Positions 17,703-26,281 of a stretch of 57,456 bases of DNA are shown in pieces. The notes under the pieces are model-generated. The model ran no database searches. It saw only the letters and a list, made by a program, of their open reading frames with translations, and was not told where the DNA came from. The DNA is from Planctomycetota bacterium. GTDB taxonomy: Bacteria; Planctomycetota; Planctomycetia; Pirellulales; UBA1268. Where the stretch lies: positions 1-57,456 of the forward strand of contig QWOP01000040.1 of NCBI GenBank assembly GCA_003669605.1, written 5' to 3'. The stretch's first letter is position 1. The number at the start of each line of letters is the position of its first letter. The position numbers and the translations under genes are program-made.

Positions 17703-18806
17703 ATGTCCGTTGGTGTCCATCATTCCGCGCGGAGGCGGCGGGCGTTCACGCTTGTTGAATTGCTCGTCGTCATCGCCATCATCGGCACGCTCGTCGGCCT
17801 TCTCCTCCCTGCCGTCCAGGCGGCACGCGAGGCTGCTCGGCGGAGCAGTTGCTCAAGCAACCTCCGCCAGCAGATCCTGGCGATGGTCAACTACGAGAGC
17901 GCCCGGAGGTCGCTGCCACCGACCGACCTGCCTGGCGGCTTCTCGATCCAATCCCGCCTCCTGCCCTTCATGGAAGAGGCGAGCATCGCCGCGCAGCTCG
18001 ATTTCAAACGGCCAGCGACCACCGGCGCCTACAACGCCCAGGTGCCCAATCCGATCTTCGCGGCCCTCTTCGCGACGGCGATTCCAGTGATGCTCTGCCC
18101 CAGCGATCCCTCTCCGGCCATCCACACCGTGACGGTCATCGCCGGCGGGCCGTTCACCTACGGCGGCTTGAGTTACATGGTGAGCACCGGCTCCGGCACC
18201 GGCACCAGGTACGACCAGCGCTGGCCCACCGACGGCATCGTCTACGAGGGATCGAATGTCCGCCTCGCGGCGGTCACCGACGGCCTCTCGAAGTCGGTGT
18301 TCATGAGCGAAACGGTGCGCAGCGACGGCGACGACATCACGCTGCCGGCCGCCACGCCGCCGAAGTTCCCCTTCCAAAAGACGCTCAACGGTTCCGGGGG
18401 AGCCAACAGCACCAAGCAGGCGACGCCTGGCTATCCCGGCAGCGGGGCTTTCGGTGGGTCGGTGAGCGGTGGCATGATCCAGAATCCAGATCTGACTCAA
18501 GTCTGGACGAAATTCACCGGCTGGCGCGGGGCCAACACCAACACCCTCCGCGGCCGGGGCACGTCGTGGGCGATGACGGGGGCGTGCAACACGCTCACCA
18601 ACGGCTACACCACTCCCAACAGTCGGATCCCCGACGTGGTCATCCATGCCACCGGTTTTTTTGGTCCGAAGAGTTTCCATCCGTCCGGTGCCCAGGTGGG
18701 GTTTGGCGACGGCGCGGTGCGGATGCTCTCCGATTCGATCGACGCCAATGTCTGCCGGGCGCTCCACAGTATCAACGGCGGTGAGGCGGTGTCGGCCGAG
18801 GACTGA
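17703..18806 (+). CDS. DUF1559 prepilin-like protein
   Basis: 367 aa. The N terminus carries a type IV prepilin/pseudopilin signal ([19 protein letters not shown]): basic residues, a cleavage point before Phe, Glu5 of the mature protein and a hydrophobic helix, then [21 protein letters not shown]. This is the hallmark of DUF1559 proteins, which are greatly expanded in planctomycetes. The rest is a globular domain with MLCPSDPS and a C-terminal [13 protein letters not shown] block (the H-X9-DG-type ending of the family), here preceded by [15 protein letters not shown]. It is probably processed by a prepilin peptidase and displayed on the cell surface or in the periplasm. The ATG at 17703 follows an AAGGGAG-like ribosome site. 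The PepSY gene follows after 57 nt. Confidence 0.9.
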   Translation: MSVGVHHSARRRRAFTLVELLVVIAIIGTLVGLLLPAVQAAREAARRSSCSSNLRQQILAMVNYESARRSLPPTDLPGGFSIQSRLLPFMEEASIAAQLDFKRPATTGAYNAQVPNPIFAALFATAIPVMLCPSDPSPAIHTVTVIAGGPFTYGGLSYMVSTGSGTGTRYDQRWPTDGIVYEGSNVRLAAVTDGLSKSVFMSETVRSDGDDITLPAATPPKFPFQKTLNGSGGANSTKQATPGYPGSGAFGGSVSGGMIQNPDLTQVWTKFTGWRGANTNTLRGRGTSWAMTGACNTLTNGYTTPNSRIPDVVIHATGFFGPKSFHPSGAQVGFGDGAVRMLSDSIDANVCRALHSINGGEAVSAED

Positions 18807-18863
18807 CGATCCCTTCCAGTAACGAGAGCCCTCCCCCACCACGCCGTCCCTGGAATCCCCCTC

Positions 18864-20279
18864 ATGCCAGCACCGAATTCCCTGCATCGCTCCTGGCCCG
18901 ACTACCGGGCCGTGTGGCGCTGGCACTTCTACGCCGGTATCGTCTGCATCCCGTTCGTGGTGATCCTGGCGCTGAGCGGTGCGGTGTATCTCTTCAAGGC
19001 GGAGATCGAAGCGTGGCGCGAGCGTCCGTACGATTCCCTGGCGACGGAGGGGAGCGCGAGCCCGGTTTCGGCGCAGATCTCGGCGGCGCTGGCCGCGTTC
19101 CCTGGGAGCCGCTTTGAGGGATATGAACTTCCGTCAGCGCCGGGACGGGCGGCACGGATCCTCGTCCGCGACGGCAGCGGCGAGTCGCTCCGCGCTTACG
19201 TCGATCCGCGGTCGCTGGCGGTGTTGGGGAGCGTCAAGGAGCGGGAGCGGTTCATGAAACTGGTCTTTCGGCTCCATGGAGAGTTGCTGATGGGGAACCG
19301 GGGATCGAATCTCGTCGAACTTGCCGCCTGCTGGACGATCGTGATGGTCCTCACGGGGCTCGTGCTCTGGTGGCCGCGGCAGCTGCGCGGGCTGGCCGGT
19401 GTCCTCTATCCACGATTCCACGGTGGCCGACGGATCCTGTTTCGCGACTTCCATGCCGTCACCGGCGTGTGGATCTCCGCCTTCACCCTCATCCTCCTTT
19501 TCAGCGGCCTGCCGTGGGCAAAGTTCTGGGGGGATTCTTTGAAAAAGGTGCGGCAGGTCACCGGCACGGCTGTCGTGAGGCAGGAGTGGTCGAATGACGG
19601 GGGCCGTGGCGCGGAGGGAAGCATGGGCCGGGGGGCAGGCGGAGAAACTGCCGGCAGGGGCGATCATGCCGGGCATGGCGGGGGCCGTCTGCGCGAGGCG
19701 CCCGCGGAGTTCACTGCGAACGATCTGGCGGCGGTCGACATCGTGGCCGCCGCCGTCAGCCCTCTTGGTCTCGACGCGCCTGTCGTCCTGGCGCCGGCGC
19801 CGGGAAAGGCGCCTGGTCGTTGGACCGCGAAGTCAACAACCGCCAACCGGCCGCGGCGCGTCGACCTCGTCATCGACGGCACCAGCGGTGCGGTGATCAG
19901 TCGCAGCGACTTCGCATCGAAGCACATCATCGACAAGGTGGTGGCTGTAGGGATCGCGCTCCACGAAGGTCGGCTGTTCGGCTGGCCGAATCAGCTGCTC
20001 GGGTTGCTGACGGCAATGGGACTGCTGATCGTGTGCGCAAGCGCGCTGTGGCTGTGGCTACGGCGCCGCGATCCCGGCACACTCGGCGCCCCGCCGCCGG
20101 GGGTCTCGGCCCGGCGTTCAGTGCCTCTGTTGATCGCGGTTGTCGGACTGGGAGTGCTGTTGCCGCTGTTCGGCCTGTCGCTCGTGGCCGTGCTGCTTCT
20201 GGAACGGCTTGTCCTCCGGCAGGTGCCGGCGGCCCGCGACTGGCTGGGGCTCGTTTCAACTGTCCGTGGGAAAAGTTAG
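18864..20279 (+). CDS. PepSY-associated transmembrane protein (PiuB-like)
   Basis: 471 aa integral inner-membrane protein. The N terminus WRWHFYAGIVCIPFVVILALSGAVYLF with FKAEIE is the typical PepSY_TM start. Other helices are at about residues 150-170 (WTIVMVLTGLVLWWPR), 195-215 (FHAVTGVWISAFTLILLFSGLPWAKFWG), 372-400 and 413-445. Histidines near helix ends (RWHFYAG, RLHGEL, DFHAVTG, LHEGRLFG) recur as in PiuB/FoxB-type ferric-siderophore reductases, which may bind haem. Residues about 245-275 form a Gly/Arg insertion containing DHAGHGGG that looks disordered and could bind metal. Likely role: reduction or handling of iron chelates at the membrane. The protein ends with three helices instead of one, suggesting an additional half-module. 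Confidence 0.83.
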   Translation: MPAPNSLHRSWPDYRAVWRWHFYAGIVCIPFVVILALSGAVYLFKAEIEAWRERPYDSLATEGSASPVSAQISAALAAFPGSRFEGYELPSAPGRAARILVRDGSGESLRAYVDPRSLAVLGSVKERERFMKLVFRLHGELLMGNRGSNLVELAACWTIVMVLTGLVLWWPRQLRGLAGVLYPRFHGGRRILFRDFHAVTGVWISAFTLILLFSGLPWAKFWGDSLKKVRQVTGTAVVRQEWSNDGGRGAEGSMGRGAGGETAGRGDHAGHGGGRLREAPAEFTANDLAAVDIVAAAVSPLGLDAPVVLAPAPGKAPGRWTAKSTTANRPRRVDLVIDGTSGAVISRSDFASKHIIDKVVAVGIALHEGRLFGWPNQLLGLLTAMGLLIVCASALWLWLRRRDPGTLGAPPPGVSARRSVPLLIAVVGLGVLLPLFGLSLVAVLLLERLVLRQVPAARDWLGLVSTVRGKS

Positions 20280-20316
20280 CGGAGACTATTTTTCACTTTG
20301 GACAGCGCCGGTGTTT

Positions 20317-20350
20317 TCGCCTGCGGCGCCTTCGCGACCGCCGCAGGCGA
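20317..20350. terminator. Perfect 12-bp hairpin between convergent genes
   Basis: TCGCCTGCGGCG (20317-20328) and CGCCGCAGGCGA (20339-20350) form a perfect 12-bp stem with a 10-nt loop. It lies between the stops of the PepSY gene (20279) and rsmE (20399), where a shared bidirectional terminator would be expected. There is no T tract after the stem on either strand, so if it terminates it is not of the classical type. Confidence 0.5.
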
Positions 20351-20398
20351 CGGTTTCAGGCAGCGGCAGTTTCTCAAGAGCCTGCTTGTGCTGCTGCT

Positions 20399-21103
20399 TC
20401 AGGCGAGCCGTGCAGCGGCGGCGATGGCGGCAGTCTCCACGCGGAGAATGTGATGGCCAAGCGACACCCGCGTCGCCCCGGCGGCCTCGGCCGCAGCCAC
20501 CTCGGCGGACGTGAATCCCCCCTCCGGTCCGACGAGCACCAGAACTGCGGTGCTGGTGTCGTGCTCGGTAAAGAGGGGGGCCGCGAGCGGGACGCCACCG
20601 GGATCGGCGATCATCTTCCGCGTTTCTGCAGCGATCGCTGCCAGCACTCCCGTGATCGACTCCGCCCCGCCGATCTCCATCAGGGTGTCGCGGCCGCACT
20701 GTTTGCAGGCCTCAATGACCCCTCTTTCCAACCGTGCCGTGGCGGCATCGGTGGCCTCTGCCACACCGCGGGTGGTGATCAAGGGCACGAGTCTGGCCAC
20801 GCCGAGTTCGGTGATCTTCTCCACCATCCATTTCTGCCGGTCCCCTTTGGGAAGGGCGACGGCGAGTGTCAGGGAGCGGCGGCCGACGGTTTCCGTGGGG
20901 TGCGCGGCGCCGATGTCCAGCGACACCTTCTCCCGCCCCAAGGCGGCGACGGTCGCCTCCCATGCCTGCCCGCGGCCGTCGAACACAGTCACCGCGTCGC
21001 CGACCTTGGCGCGCAGGACACGGGCCAAGTGGCGGGCCTCGTCCCCCACCAGCACAGCAACGCCGTCGCGGGGGGGGGTGGCGAGGAAGAAGCGTTCGCT
21101 CAT
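20399..21103 (-). CDS. rsmE: 16S rRNA (uracil1498-N3)-methyltransferase RsmE
   Basis: 234 aa SPOUT-class methyltransferase that methylates U1498 of 16S rRNA in assembled 30S subunits using S-adenosylmethionine. Seen: RFFLATPPR and GDEARHLARVLRAKVGD in the PUA-like N-terminal domain; LAVALPKGDRQKWMVEKITELGVARLVPL, the family signature; and the knotted SAM-binding loops VGPEGGFTSAEV and VSLGHHILRVETAAIAA at the C terminus. Length is normal (about 240 aa). The gene is divergent from the ExeA-type ATPase gene (92-bp gap) and convergent with the PepSY gene. Confidence 0.96.
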   Translation of the reverse strand: MSERFFLATPPRDGVAVLVGDEARHLARVLRAKVGDAVTVFDGRGQAWEATVAALGREKVSLDIGAAHPTETVGRRSLTLAVALPKGDRQKWMVEKITELGVARLVPLITTRGVAEATDAATARLERGVIEACKQCGRDTLMEIGGAESITGVLAAIAAETRKMIADPGGVPLAAPLFTEHDTSTAVLVLVGPEGGFTSAEVAAAEAAGATRVSLGHHILRVETAAIAAAARLA

Positions 21104-21195
21104 GGTGGAATCTGTACTGGTGCTCTGGAAACGACGGCGTTTCCGGGGGGAAGTTCGTCCTGACCCGGCGCGGCAGGATTGGTAGAGTGCGCTGC

Positions 21196-22071
21196 ATGGT
21201 ACTTGATCGTTGGCAGTTCACCGCACCCCCATTCGGCGGCGGCTCCGAGCCGGCGACGTTTCATCCCGGTGCGCCCCAGGACGAGGCCCTGGCACGGCTT
21301 GAATGGCTCGTCGAACAAGGGCAACGCTGCGCTTTAGTGGTCGGCGCAGAGGGGTGTGGCAAGAGCCACCTCTGCCCGGTGGCTGCCCGCCGGCTGGGGG
21401 GCATGGGGTGTGAGGTGGCGATCCTCTCCCTGCGAGGGATCAGTGACGACGACTGGCTCGCACTCCTCCTCGCCCGCTTGCCGCTCGATCCCCCGGCCCG
21501 GGACGAGCCGCTCCGTCTCTGGCAGAAACTCGAGGACCGTCTCCGAGAGAACACGCTCTTGGAACGGACGACGGCCTTGGTGTTTGACGATGCCGACCAT
21601 GCACCCCAAGGCGCGCTCGACGGCTTGGCGCGGATCGTCTCCGCTGCCGAGCCACTCTATGCGCGGACACTGGTGGTGGTCACGGCAACCCCCGCCGGGG
21701 CCGAGCGTTTGCCGTCGGGACTGCGGCAGCGAGCCGCGGTGCGGATCGAATTGGGCCCCTGGGATGAAGAGGACGTTGCTGCCTATCTGGCCGGAGCGCT
21801 GCGGCGTGTCGGCGGATCGCCGCAACTGTTCTCGCCGCAGGCCGTGGCCACGCTCGCTCGGTTCAGCGACGGAGTGCCCGGCACCGTGCAGCAACTGGCC
21901 CGCCTCGCGGTCGCGGCCGCCGCCGGTGACGGGCTGGAAAACGTCGATGCCGCCACCGTGGAGCGGGCCTGGCGGGATCTGCGGCCGCGGATGTCACCAG
22001 CGTCGGTCAATGGGGCGAGCGACCAACTTGTCAACCCGCAGGTCCGCGTCGTTCGCCGGCTGTGGGGCTGA
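21196..22071 (+). CDS. ExeA/TniB-type AAA ATPase, solitary
   Basis: 291 aa. A WxFxxxPFG-like N terminus (WQFTAPPFGGGSEP) leads into Walker A VVGAEGCGKSHL (residues about 48-59) and Walker B TALVFDDADHA, followed by VTATPAGAE (sensor 1 region) and GTVQQLARLAVAAAA, the layout of ExeA / MshM / AAA_22 proteins. Relatives in other bacteria power assembly of type II secretion pores or pili (ExeA) or act in transposition (TniB). No secretion, pilus or transposase gene is adjacent, so the partner is unknown; the prepilin-like DUF1559 proteins here make a pseudopilus-related role possible. The protein is shorter than ExeA and has no membrane segment or peptidoglycan-binding domain. ATG 21196 is the start closest to the conserved N terminus. 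Confidence 0.78.
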   Translation: MVLDRWQFTAPPFGGGSEPATFHPGAPQDEALARLEWLVEQGQRCALVVGAEGCGKSHLCPVAARRLGGMGCEVAILSLRGISDDDWLALLLARLPLDPPARDEPLRLWQKLEDRLRENTLLERTTALVFDDADHAPQGALDGLARIVSAAEPLYARTLVVVTATPAGAERLPSGLRQRAAVRIELGPWDEEDVAAYLAGALRRVGGSPQLFSPQAVATLARFSDGVPGTVQQLARLAVAAAAGDGLENVDAATVERAWRDLRPRMSPASVNGASDQLVNPQVRVVRRLWG

Positions 22072-22288
22072 TCACCGGGCAATCGCAGCGGGCCTCCGGT
22101 TCGCCAAAGCGCCGCATACCGTTGTGCAACCACGAGCGCCACTCCGGCAAACCATGCCGTCATTGCCGGTTGCACCTCTTCTTCCCCGGCCGCTCGTTTC
22201 CTGTCGGTTCACCGGCCCATTGGGAGCCTGCGACTGATCGCCTACACTGGGGCGGTCAGTTGCCGTTGCCTCAGCGGAGGACTTGTCT

Positions 22289-22969
22289 GTGCCACATCCC
22301 GCCCGAGATCCGATAACGCCTTCCTCCGCTGGGGAACGCGTTGCGCCGCGGACCGTGGCGATGTCCCCCGACGATGGCTCGGTGATCGATCTCCACAATC
22401 CGTGGTTGGCGGCGCTGCTGGCTTGGTGTGTGCCCGGCTTGGGGCACTTCTACCAAGGACGCCGTCACAAGGGTGGGCTGTTCATGGGGGTGATCCTCGG
22501 CATGTTCCTCGCCGGAGTGTGGCTCGGGGGGGGCAAGGTGGTCTACGCCTCGTGGAAGCCGGCCGAGCCGCGTTGGGCGTTTGTCTGCCAGGCTGGCGTT
22601 GGCCTCGCAGCCATGCCCGCCCTGGTGCAGTCGATGCAGTTAGCCGGGGCAGCGAAGCAGCCGCTGCTGGCGAGCACGTTCATGGCACCGCCACTCTTCC
22701 CAGGCCAATACGTCTCCCGGGCCTACGCCGAACGGCTGGTGGCTTCCGATCCCGACATCGACCAAGAATTGTTCTTCGACAAGCCGCCGCTGCGGCAGTT
22801 CCGTGCCGACCAACTCTCCATGTGGCAGCGCCGTCTGGGGCGGTGGTTCGAGTTCGGCACGCTGTACACGATGCTCGCCGGAATGCTCAACATCCTGGCG
22901 ATCTACGACGCCTTCGCCGGCCCGTTGGGTGCCGCTGCGCGGGATGAATCCGATCCCCGACGCTCCTAA
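22289..22969 (+). CDS. DUF6677-like membrane protein
   Basis: 226 aa. NPWLAALLAWCVPGLGHFYQGRRHKGGLFM is a TM2-like hairpin with the Gly-x-Gly-His-Phe-Tyr-x-Gly turn. Another helix follows (VILGMFLAGVWLGG), then a soluble central part and a C-terminal helix (LYTMLAGMLNILAIYDAFAG). Such proteins recur in planctomycetes without a known function. Start choice: GGAGGA at 22276-22281 sits 7 nt before the GTG at 22289, which is a good fit, while the TTG at 22283 is too close to it. ATG 22361 would give a shorter protein. The next small membrane protein gene follows after 88 nt and may be co-transcribed. Confidence 0.75.
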   Translation: MPHPARDPITPSSAGERVAPRTVAMSPDDGSVIDLHNPWLAALLAWCVPGLGHFYQGRRHKGGLFMGVILGMFLAGVWLGGGKVVYASWKPAEPRWAFVCQAGVGLAAMPALVQSMQLAGAAKQPLLASTFMAPPLFPGQYVSRAYAERLVASDPDIDQELFFDKPPLRQFRADQLSMWQRRLGRWFEFGTLYTMLAGMLNILAIYDAFAGPLGAAARDESDPRRS

Positions 22970-23057
22970 ATCACGCCGCCGATTCCTCACTCAACTCCCA
23001 CCCCCACGGCAGCTCGGAAAGCCGGTCGGCTGCGGGGACTCCAGGGAAGGAAACCAG

Positions 23058-23333
23058 ATGTTCCCGATCGCATTGCTGGCCGTTGCACTCCCGCTCGAGG
23101 CGCTGCTGGCGAGCAGTTTTTTCGCCCCTGCGTTGCTGGCGACGTTGGCCGACAAGGCACCTGGTTTCCTCTTCGGATTGCCGCTGGTGGCGCTGGCCAG
23201 CCTCGTGTTTGCCGCCACGCATCACGAGGATCCGGCGGAGATCCGCATCGCCGCGATCCACTGGACGGTGTGGCTGGGGGGCATCCTGGGGATGGTGTTG
23301 GCGGGAGTGCTGCTGTTGGGCTGGTTTTCCTGA
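23058..23333 (+). CDS. Small membrane protein, unknown
   Basis: 91 aa with three predicted hydrophobic segments (FPIALLAVALPLEALLASSFF, PGFLFGLPLVALASLVFAA, and a C-terminal WTVWLGGILGMVLAGVLLLGW). The Glu in the first helix and the AATHHEDP loop are the only polar marks. I do not recognise the family. It lies just after the DUF6677-like gene on the same strand. ATG 23058 follows a GGAAGGAAA purine stretch. An alternative ATG at 22944 overlaps the upstream gene and would add 38 polar residues. It is convergent with rlmN (41-nt gap). Confidence 0.6.
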   Translation: MFPIALLAVALPLEALLASSFFAPALLATLADKAPGFLFGLPLVALASLVFAATHHEDPAEIRIAAIHWTVWLGGILGMVLAGVLLLGWFS

Positions 23334-23374
23334 GCCCTTTTCGGATTGATCGCCCAGGCTGGGAGGGCCTCGGG

Positions 23375-24484
23375 TCAGGTGCCGCTGGCTTGCTGGTCGA
23401 TTGCTTGCTGGTCTATGAAAAGTGGATCGACGGCGGCCTTCTCCACCGCGAGGCGCGGCGCACCGAGGGCAAGCCGCCGCAGTTGGCCGCAGGCGGCGTC
23501 GATCCGCGCCCCCTTCCGCCGCCGCACCTGGACATTGACCCCCGCAACGCGAAGCACATCCAAGAACCGCTCACGCGAGCCCTGCGAAGGCTCCCGCCAC
23601 GGCAGTCCCGCGACGCTGTTATAGGGGATGATGTTGACCAGTGCCGCTCGCCCGCCGAGCAGCCGCACGAGATCGCGGGCGTGTGTCGGCGAGTCGTTCA
23701 CCCCCCCGAGGAGCACGTACTCAAACGTCAGTCGTCGCCCCGATGCTTCCCAGTAGCGGTCGGAGGCGGCCATCACCTCGGCCAGACCGATCGCCTTGTT
23801 CACCGGAACGAGCCGGGTGCGGAGGGTGTCGTCGGCAGCGTGCAGCGACACGGCGAGGTGGTAGCCCGGATTCTCGGCCGTCAGCCGGTCGATCGCCGGA
23901 GGCAGGCCGACGGTTGAGACCGTGATCCGGCGCTGCGAGATCCCCAGCCCCTGCGGGTCTTGGGCGAGGGCCAGTGCTGGGAGGAGTCGATCGAGGTTTG
24001 CCAGCGGCTCTCCCATTCCCATGACGACGACGTGGCTGAGCCGCTCCCCGGCGGGGAGCAGTCGCGCAAGCCTCAGCAATTGCTCGATGATTTCGCCGGT
24101 GGTGAGGTTCCGGACGACGCCGTCGATGCCGCTGGCACAGAAGACGCAGCCCATCGCGCAGCCAACCTGCGAACTGATGCACACTGTCCGCCGGTCGCCG
24201 TCGCGGAGCAGCACGCACTCGATCCGCTGGCCGTCGTGGAGTTCGAGGAGGAGTTTCTCCGTGCCATCGTCGGCCTGGGAATGCGTGGCGATGGTCGTCG
24301 TCCAGATGCGGAACTCCTCCTCCAGCACTCCGCGGAGCGCCTGGGGGAGATCGGTCATGTCGCTGAAGGCCGCCGCCCGGGTGCCGTACAGCCAGCGGCG
24401 GATCGCCTTCTCCCGCCAGGCAGGCTGTCCGTGGGAGGCAAGCGCCTCGGCGAGGGGGGCGGAGGGTTCGAGGATGTGGTGCAT
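23375..24484 (-). CDS. rlmN: 23S rRNA (adenine2503-C2)/tRNA methyltransferase RlmN
   Basis: 369 aa radical-SAM methyltransferase that methylates C2 of A2503 in 23S rRNA and A37 of some tRNAs. The [4Fe-4S] motif C-x3-C-x2-C is at Cys109, 113 and 116 (QVGCAMGCVFC). Cys102 in VCISSQ corresponds to the resolving cysteine of E. coli RlmN, and the methyl-carrying Cys is in DAACGQLRR near the C terminus. Other marks: VVMGMGEPLANLD, ITVSTVGLPPAID, AVSLHAADDTLR, YVLLGGVNDS, and VNIIPYN. The C terminus (IDQQAIDQQASGT) contains a small duplication. ATG 24484 (MHHILEPS) is preferred; the open frame upstream is Arg/Gly-rich and runs into the promoter region shared with the divergent 71-aa gene. Confidence 0.96.
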   Translation of the reverse strand: MHHILEPSAPLAEALASHGQPAWREKAIRRWLYGTRAAAFSDMTDLPQALRGVLEEEFRIWTTTIATHSQADDGTEKLLLELHDGQRIECVLLRDGDRRTVCISSQVGCAMGCVFCASGIDGVVRNLTTGEIIEQLLRLARLLPAGERLSHVVVMGMGEPLANLDRLLPALALAQDPQGLGISQRRITVSTVGLPPAIDRLTAENPGYHLAVSLHAADDTLRTRLVPVNKAIGLAEVMAASDRYWEASGRRLTFEYVLLGGVNDSPTHARDLVRLLGGRAALVNIIPYNSVAGLPWREPSQGSRERFLDVLRVAGVNVQVRRRKGARIDAACGQLRRLALGAPRLAVEKAAVDPLFIDQQAIDQQASGT

Positions 24485-24620
24485 CGGGCGCCGTGGGGAA
24501 AGGGCCGGGGGGGCCGCCGGACCTCTGGCATCACCCTGGAGGACGGGGTAGAGTTCACGGCTCCTGCCATCATATCTTCCTCTCTCACCGGCCCGCTTTC
24601 CCCCCGCACGGGATTCCTCC

Positions 24621-24836
24621 ATGAACCAACGCCGTCTTGAGGAACGCACGCAGTGGGTCTATGACGACAAGACGTTTCCGGTCTGGAACAGCTCTTTTGA
24701 ACGCGCTGAACGCACTGAAATGATCCGCGATGATTTGTGGGCAGGGAGGAGCATTGCCATCCTCTTGGCGGTGCTGGTGGCGATCGGCGTCATCCTTGCA
24801 CTGACGACGGTGATTTTCCTCCTCAACTGGCGCTAG
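24621..24836 (+). CDS. Small single-helix membrane protein, unknown
   Basis: 71 aa: a charged cytoplasmic part of about 42 residues (ERTQWVYDDKTFPVWNSSFE), then one C-terminal helix (SIAILLAVLVAIGVILALTTVIFLL) ending in NWR. I do not recognise the family. The fairly even codon use, the ATG directly after a promoter-sized gap from divergent rlmN, and the clean tail-anchored layout suggest a real gene. Its TAG stop is the first base set of an interspersed palindromic element. Confidence 0.6.
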   Translation: MNQRRLEERTQWVYDDKTFPVWNSSFERAERTEMIRDDLWAGRSIAILLAVLVAIGVILALTTVIFLLNWR

Positions 24837-24950
24837 CAGGCCGTGGATAAGCTGCTGGTCCGACCGCACGAGGCGGTCGCGAGTGCGTAGCACTCGAAAA
24901 AACCGGAGGTTTTCCAAGGGGAAAAAGGTCAGGGATGACTTTTTCCACGG
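24834..24950. repeat. Structured palindromic extragenic element, copy 1
   Basis: Outer arms CCGTGGATAA (24841-24850) and TTTTCCACGG (24941-24950) match 9 of 10 as an inverted repeat. Inside are consecutive perfect hairpins: CGACCGC/GCGGTCG (24861-24879), CGAGTGC/GCACTCG (24880-24896) and AAAACC/GGTTTT (24899-24913), then a near-perfect one, GGAAAAAGGTCA/TGACTTTTTCC (24920-24946). The element starts at the TAG stop of the 71-aa gene and shares the 14-mer TAGCAGGCCGTGGA with 32336-32349. The remaining DNA to the ispE promoter (24951-25067) shows nothing recognisable. Confidence 0.6.
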
Positions 24951-25075
24951 GTAGCGAGAGCGGCACGGCTCCCCGCCGCTGTCGGATTCCCCTATGACGA
25001 GGGGGGGGATGGGGCCTCGCCAAAGCCTCCGCGAAGCGTCAGCGTCTCGCGTTCCCTGAAATCCCCCTTGACCGG

Positions 25076-25105
25076 TTGACCGCTCACGCGGGCGGGGGGT
25101 ACGTT
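25076..25105 (+). promoter_or_regulatory. Possible promoter for ispE-spoVG
   Basis: TTGACC (25076-25081), 18 bp, TACGTT (25100-25105), about 45 bp before the ispE start. A second TTGACC lies 8 bp upstream (25068-25073), giving a tandem TTGACCGG repeat. The -10 match is weak. Confidence 0.35.
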
Positions 25106-25151
25106 TCTCCCTGGACCGAGGGGGATTTTTTCGCGGCGTGGGTGGGCTGTG

Positions 25152-26132
25152 ATGGCGATGCAATCCGATGCGACAATCGATGGCAACCTGCGATCGTCCG
25201 CACTGGCCGATGGCTGGCTGCAATTGCTCGCCCCCGCCAAACTCAACCTCTCCCTGGCGGTGCTCGCCCGGAGACCGGATGGGTACCACGACATCGAGTC
25301 GCTGATGGTGCCGGTATCGCTGGCCGATAGTCTTCACCTCCGGGCTGTCGATACGCCGGGGACCAAACTGGCAATCCGCTTCGGCGGCCGGCTGGCCGGA
25401 ACGGCGGGTGCGGTGCTCCGCCGCGATGTGCCCGCCGACGACAGCAACCTCGTCGTCCGTGCGGCGCGGCTGCTGGCTGAGGAGGCTGGTGTGGCGCGGG
25501 GGCTGGAGGTGACGCTCATCAAGGAGATCCCCTCCGGGGCTGGATTGGGGGGAGGATCGAGTGATGCTGCGGCGGTCCTGCGGGGCGCGGCGGCCGTATG
25601 GGATCTCGACTGGCCGGCTGAGCGGTTGGCGGAGATTGGCGCCCGGATCGGCAGCGACGTGCCCTGGTTCTTCGCCGGTGGCCCGGCAATCGCCAGTGGC
25701 CGTGGAGAACGGATCGAGCCCGTCCCTGGCCTGCCTTTGCTCCATGCCGTGATCGCTTGCCCGGCCGACGGGCTCTCCACTCCGGCGGTCTACGGCCGCT
25801 GTGTCCCCGACATCGCCCGCCAAGGTGACGCTCATCGACTGGCCGCAGCACTCGCCAAGGGCGACCTTTGCGGTGCTGCCGACGCGATGCACAACGCCCT
25901 TGAGGATCCGGCACGGAGTCTGTCGGCCGACATCAATGGATTACTGGCGGCGATCGAGGCAGCCGGTGGCATGCGGCCGATGCTCACCGGCAGTGGCAGC
26001 GCCTGCTTCACGCTTGCCCGGACTCACCAAGAGGCCCGGTCGATCGCGGCGCGGCTCGATGCGGCCGGGTGGCCAGGGGTGTTTGTGGTGCGTGTCGGCG
26101 GCAGTGGTGTCGCCGGGCCAGTGATCGGCTGA
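25152..26132 (+). CDS. ispE: 4-diphosphocytidyl-2-C-methyl-D-erythritol kinase IspE
   Basis: 326 aa GHMP kinase that phosphorylates CDP-methylerythritol in the MEP pathway of isoprenoid synthesis. Seen: LLAPAKLNLSLAVLARRPDGYHDIESLM (substrate-binding start of IspE), the glycine-rich ATP loop IPSGAGLGGGSSDAAA, IGSDVPWFFAGGPAIASGRGERIEP, and GMRPMLTGSGSACFTL near the C terminus. About 25 residues precede the usual start, so translation could begin at GTG 25149, ATG 25152 or ATG 25158; I took 25152. It lies immediately upstream of spoVG on the same strand, an order also seen in other bacteria, and the two are likely co-transcribed. Confidence 0.95.
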   Translation: MAMQSDATIDGNLRSSALADGWLQLLAPAKLNLSLAVLARRPDGYHDIESLMVPVSLADSLHLRAVDTPGTKLAIRFGGRLAGTAGAVLRRDVPADDSNLVVRAARLLAEEAGVARGLEVTLIKEIPSGAGLGGGSSDAAAVLRGAAAVWDLDWPAERLAEIGARIGSDVPWFFAGGPAIASGRGERIEPVPGLPLLHAVIACPADGLSTPAVYGRCVPDIARQGDAHRLAAALAKGDLCGAADAMHNALEDPARSLSADINGLLAAIEAAGGMRPMLTGSGSACFTLARTHQEARSIAARLDAAGWPGVFVVRVGGSGVAGPVIG

Positions 26133-26281
26133 CGCGGGTCGGCCGTGAAAGGAAGCGCGTCGGTCGGCGGGTTTAAAAGTTGGTGACGGGATGGAACGCT
26201 GGGGGAGAAGAGGATGGGTCGACGATCCGCGGCGGTGCGGACGTGCTCCGGCCCATGGTCCGGGGACGCCAAGGGGAGATC

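Noticed and set aside
20339..20398. Small gene between the PepSY gene and rsmE
   Set aside because: Only a hairpin and about 50 bp of unremarkable sequence are present; no start codon with a credible frame.
24897..24950. Intrinsic terminator downstream of the 71-aa gene
   Set aside because: The hairpins are followed by A runs or lie inside a larger palindrome; there is no T tract after a stem in the transcription direction.
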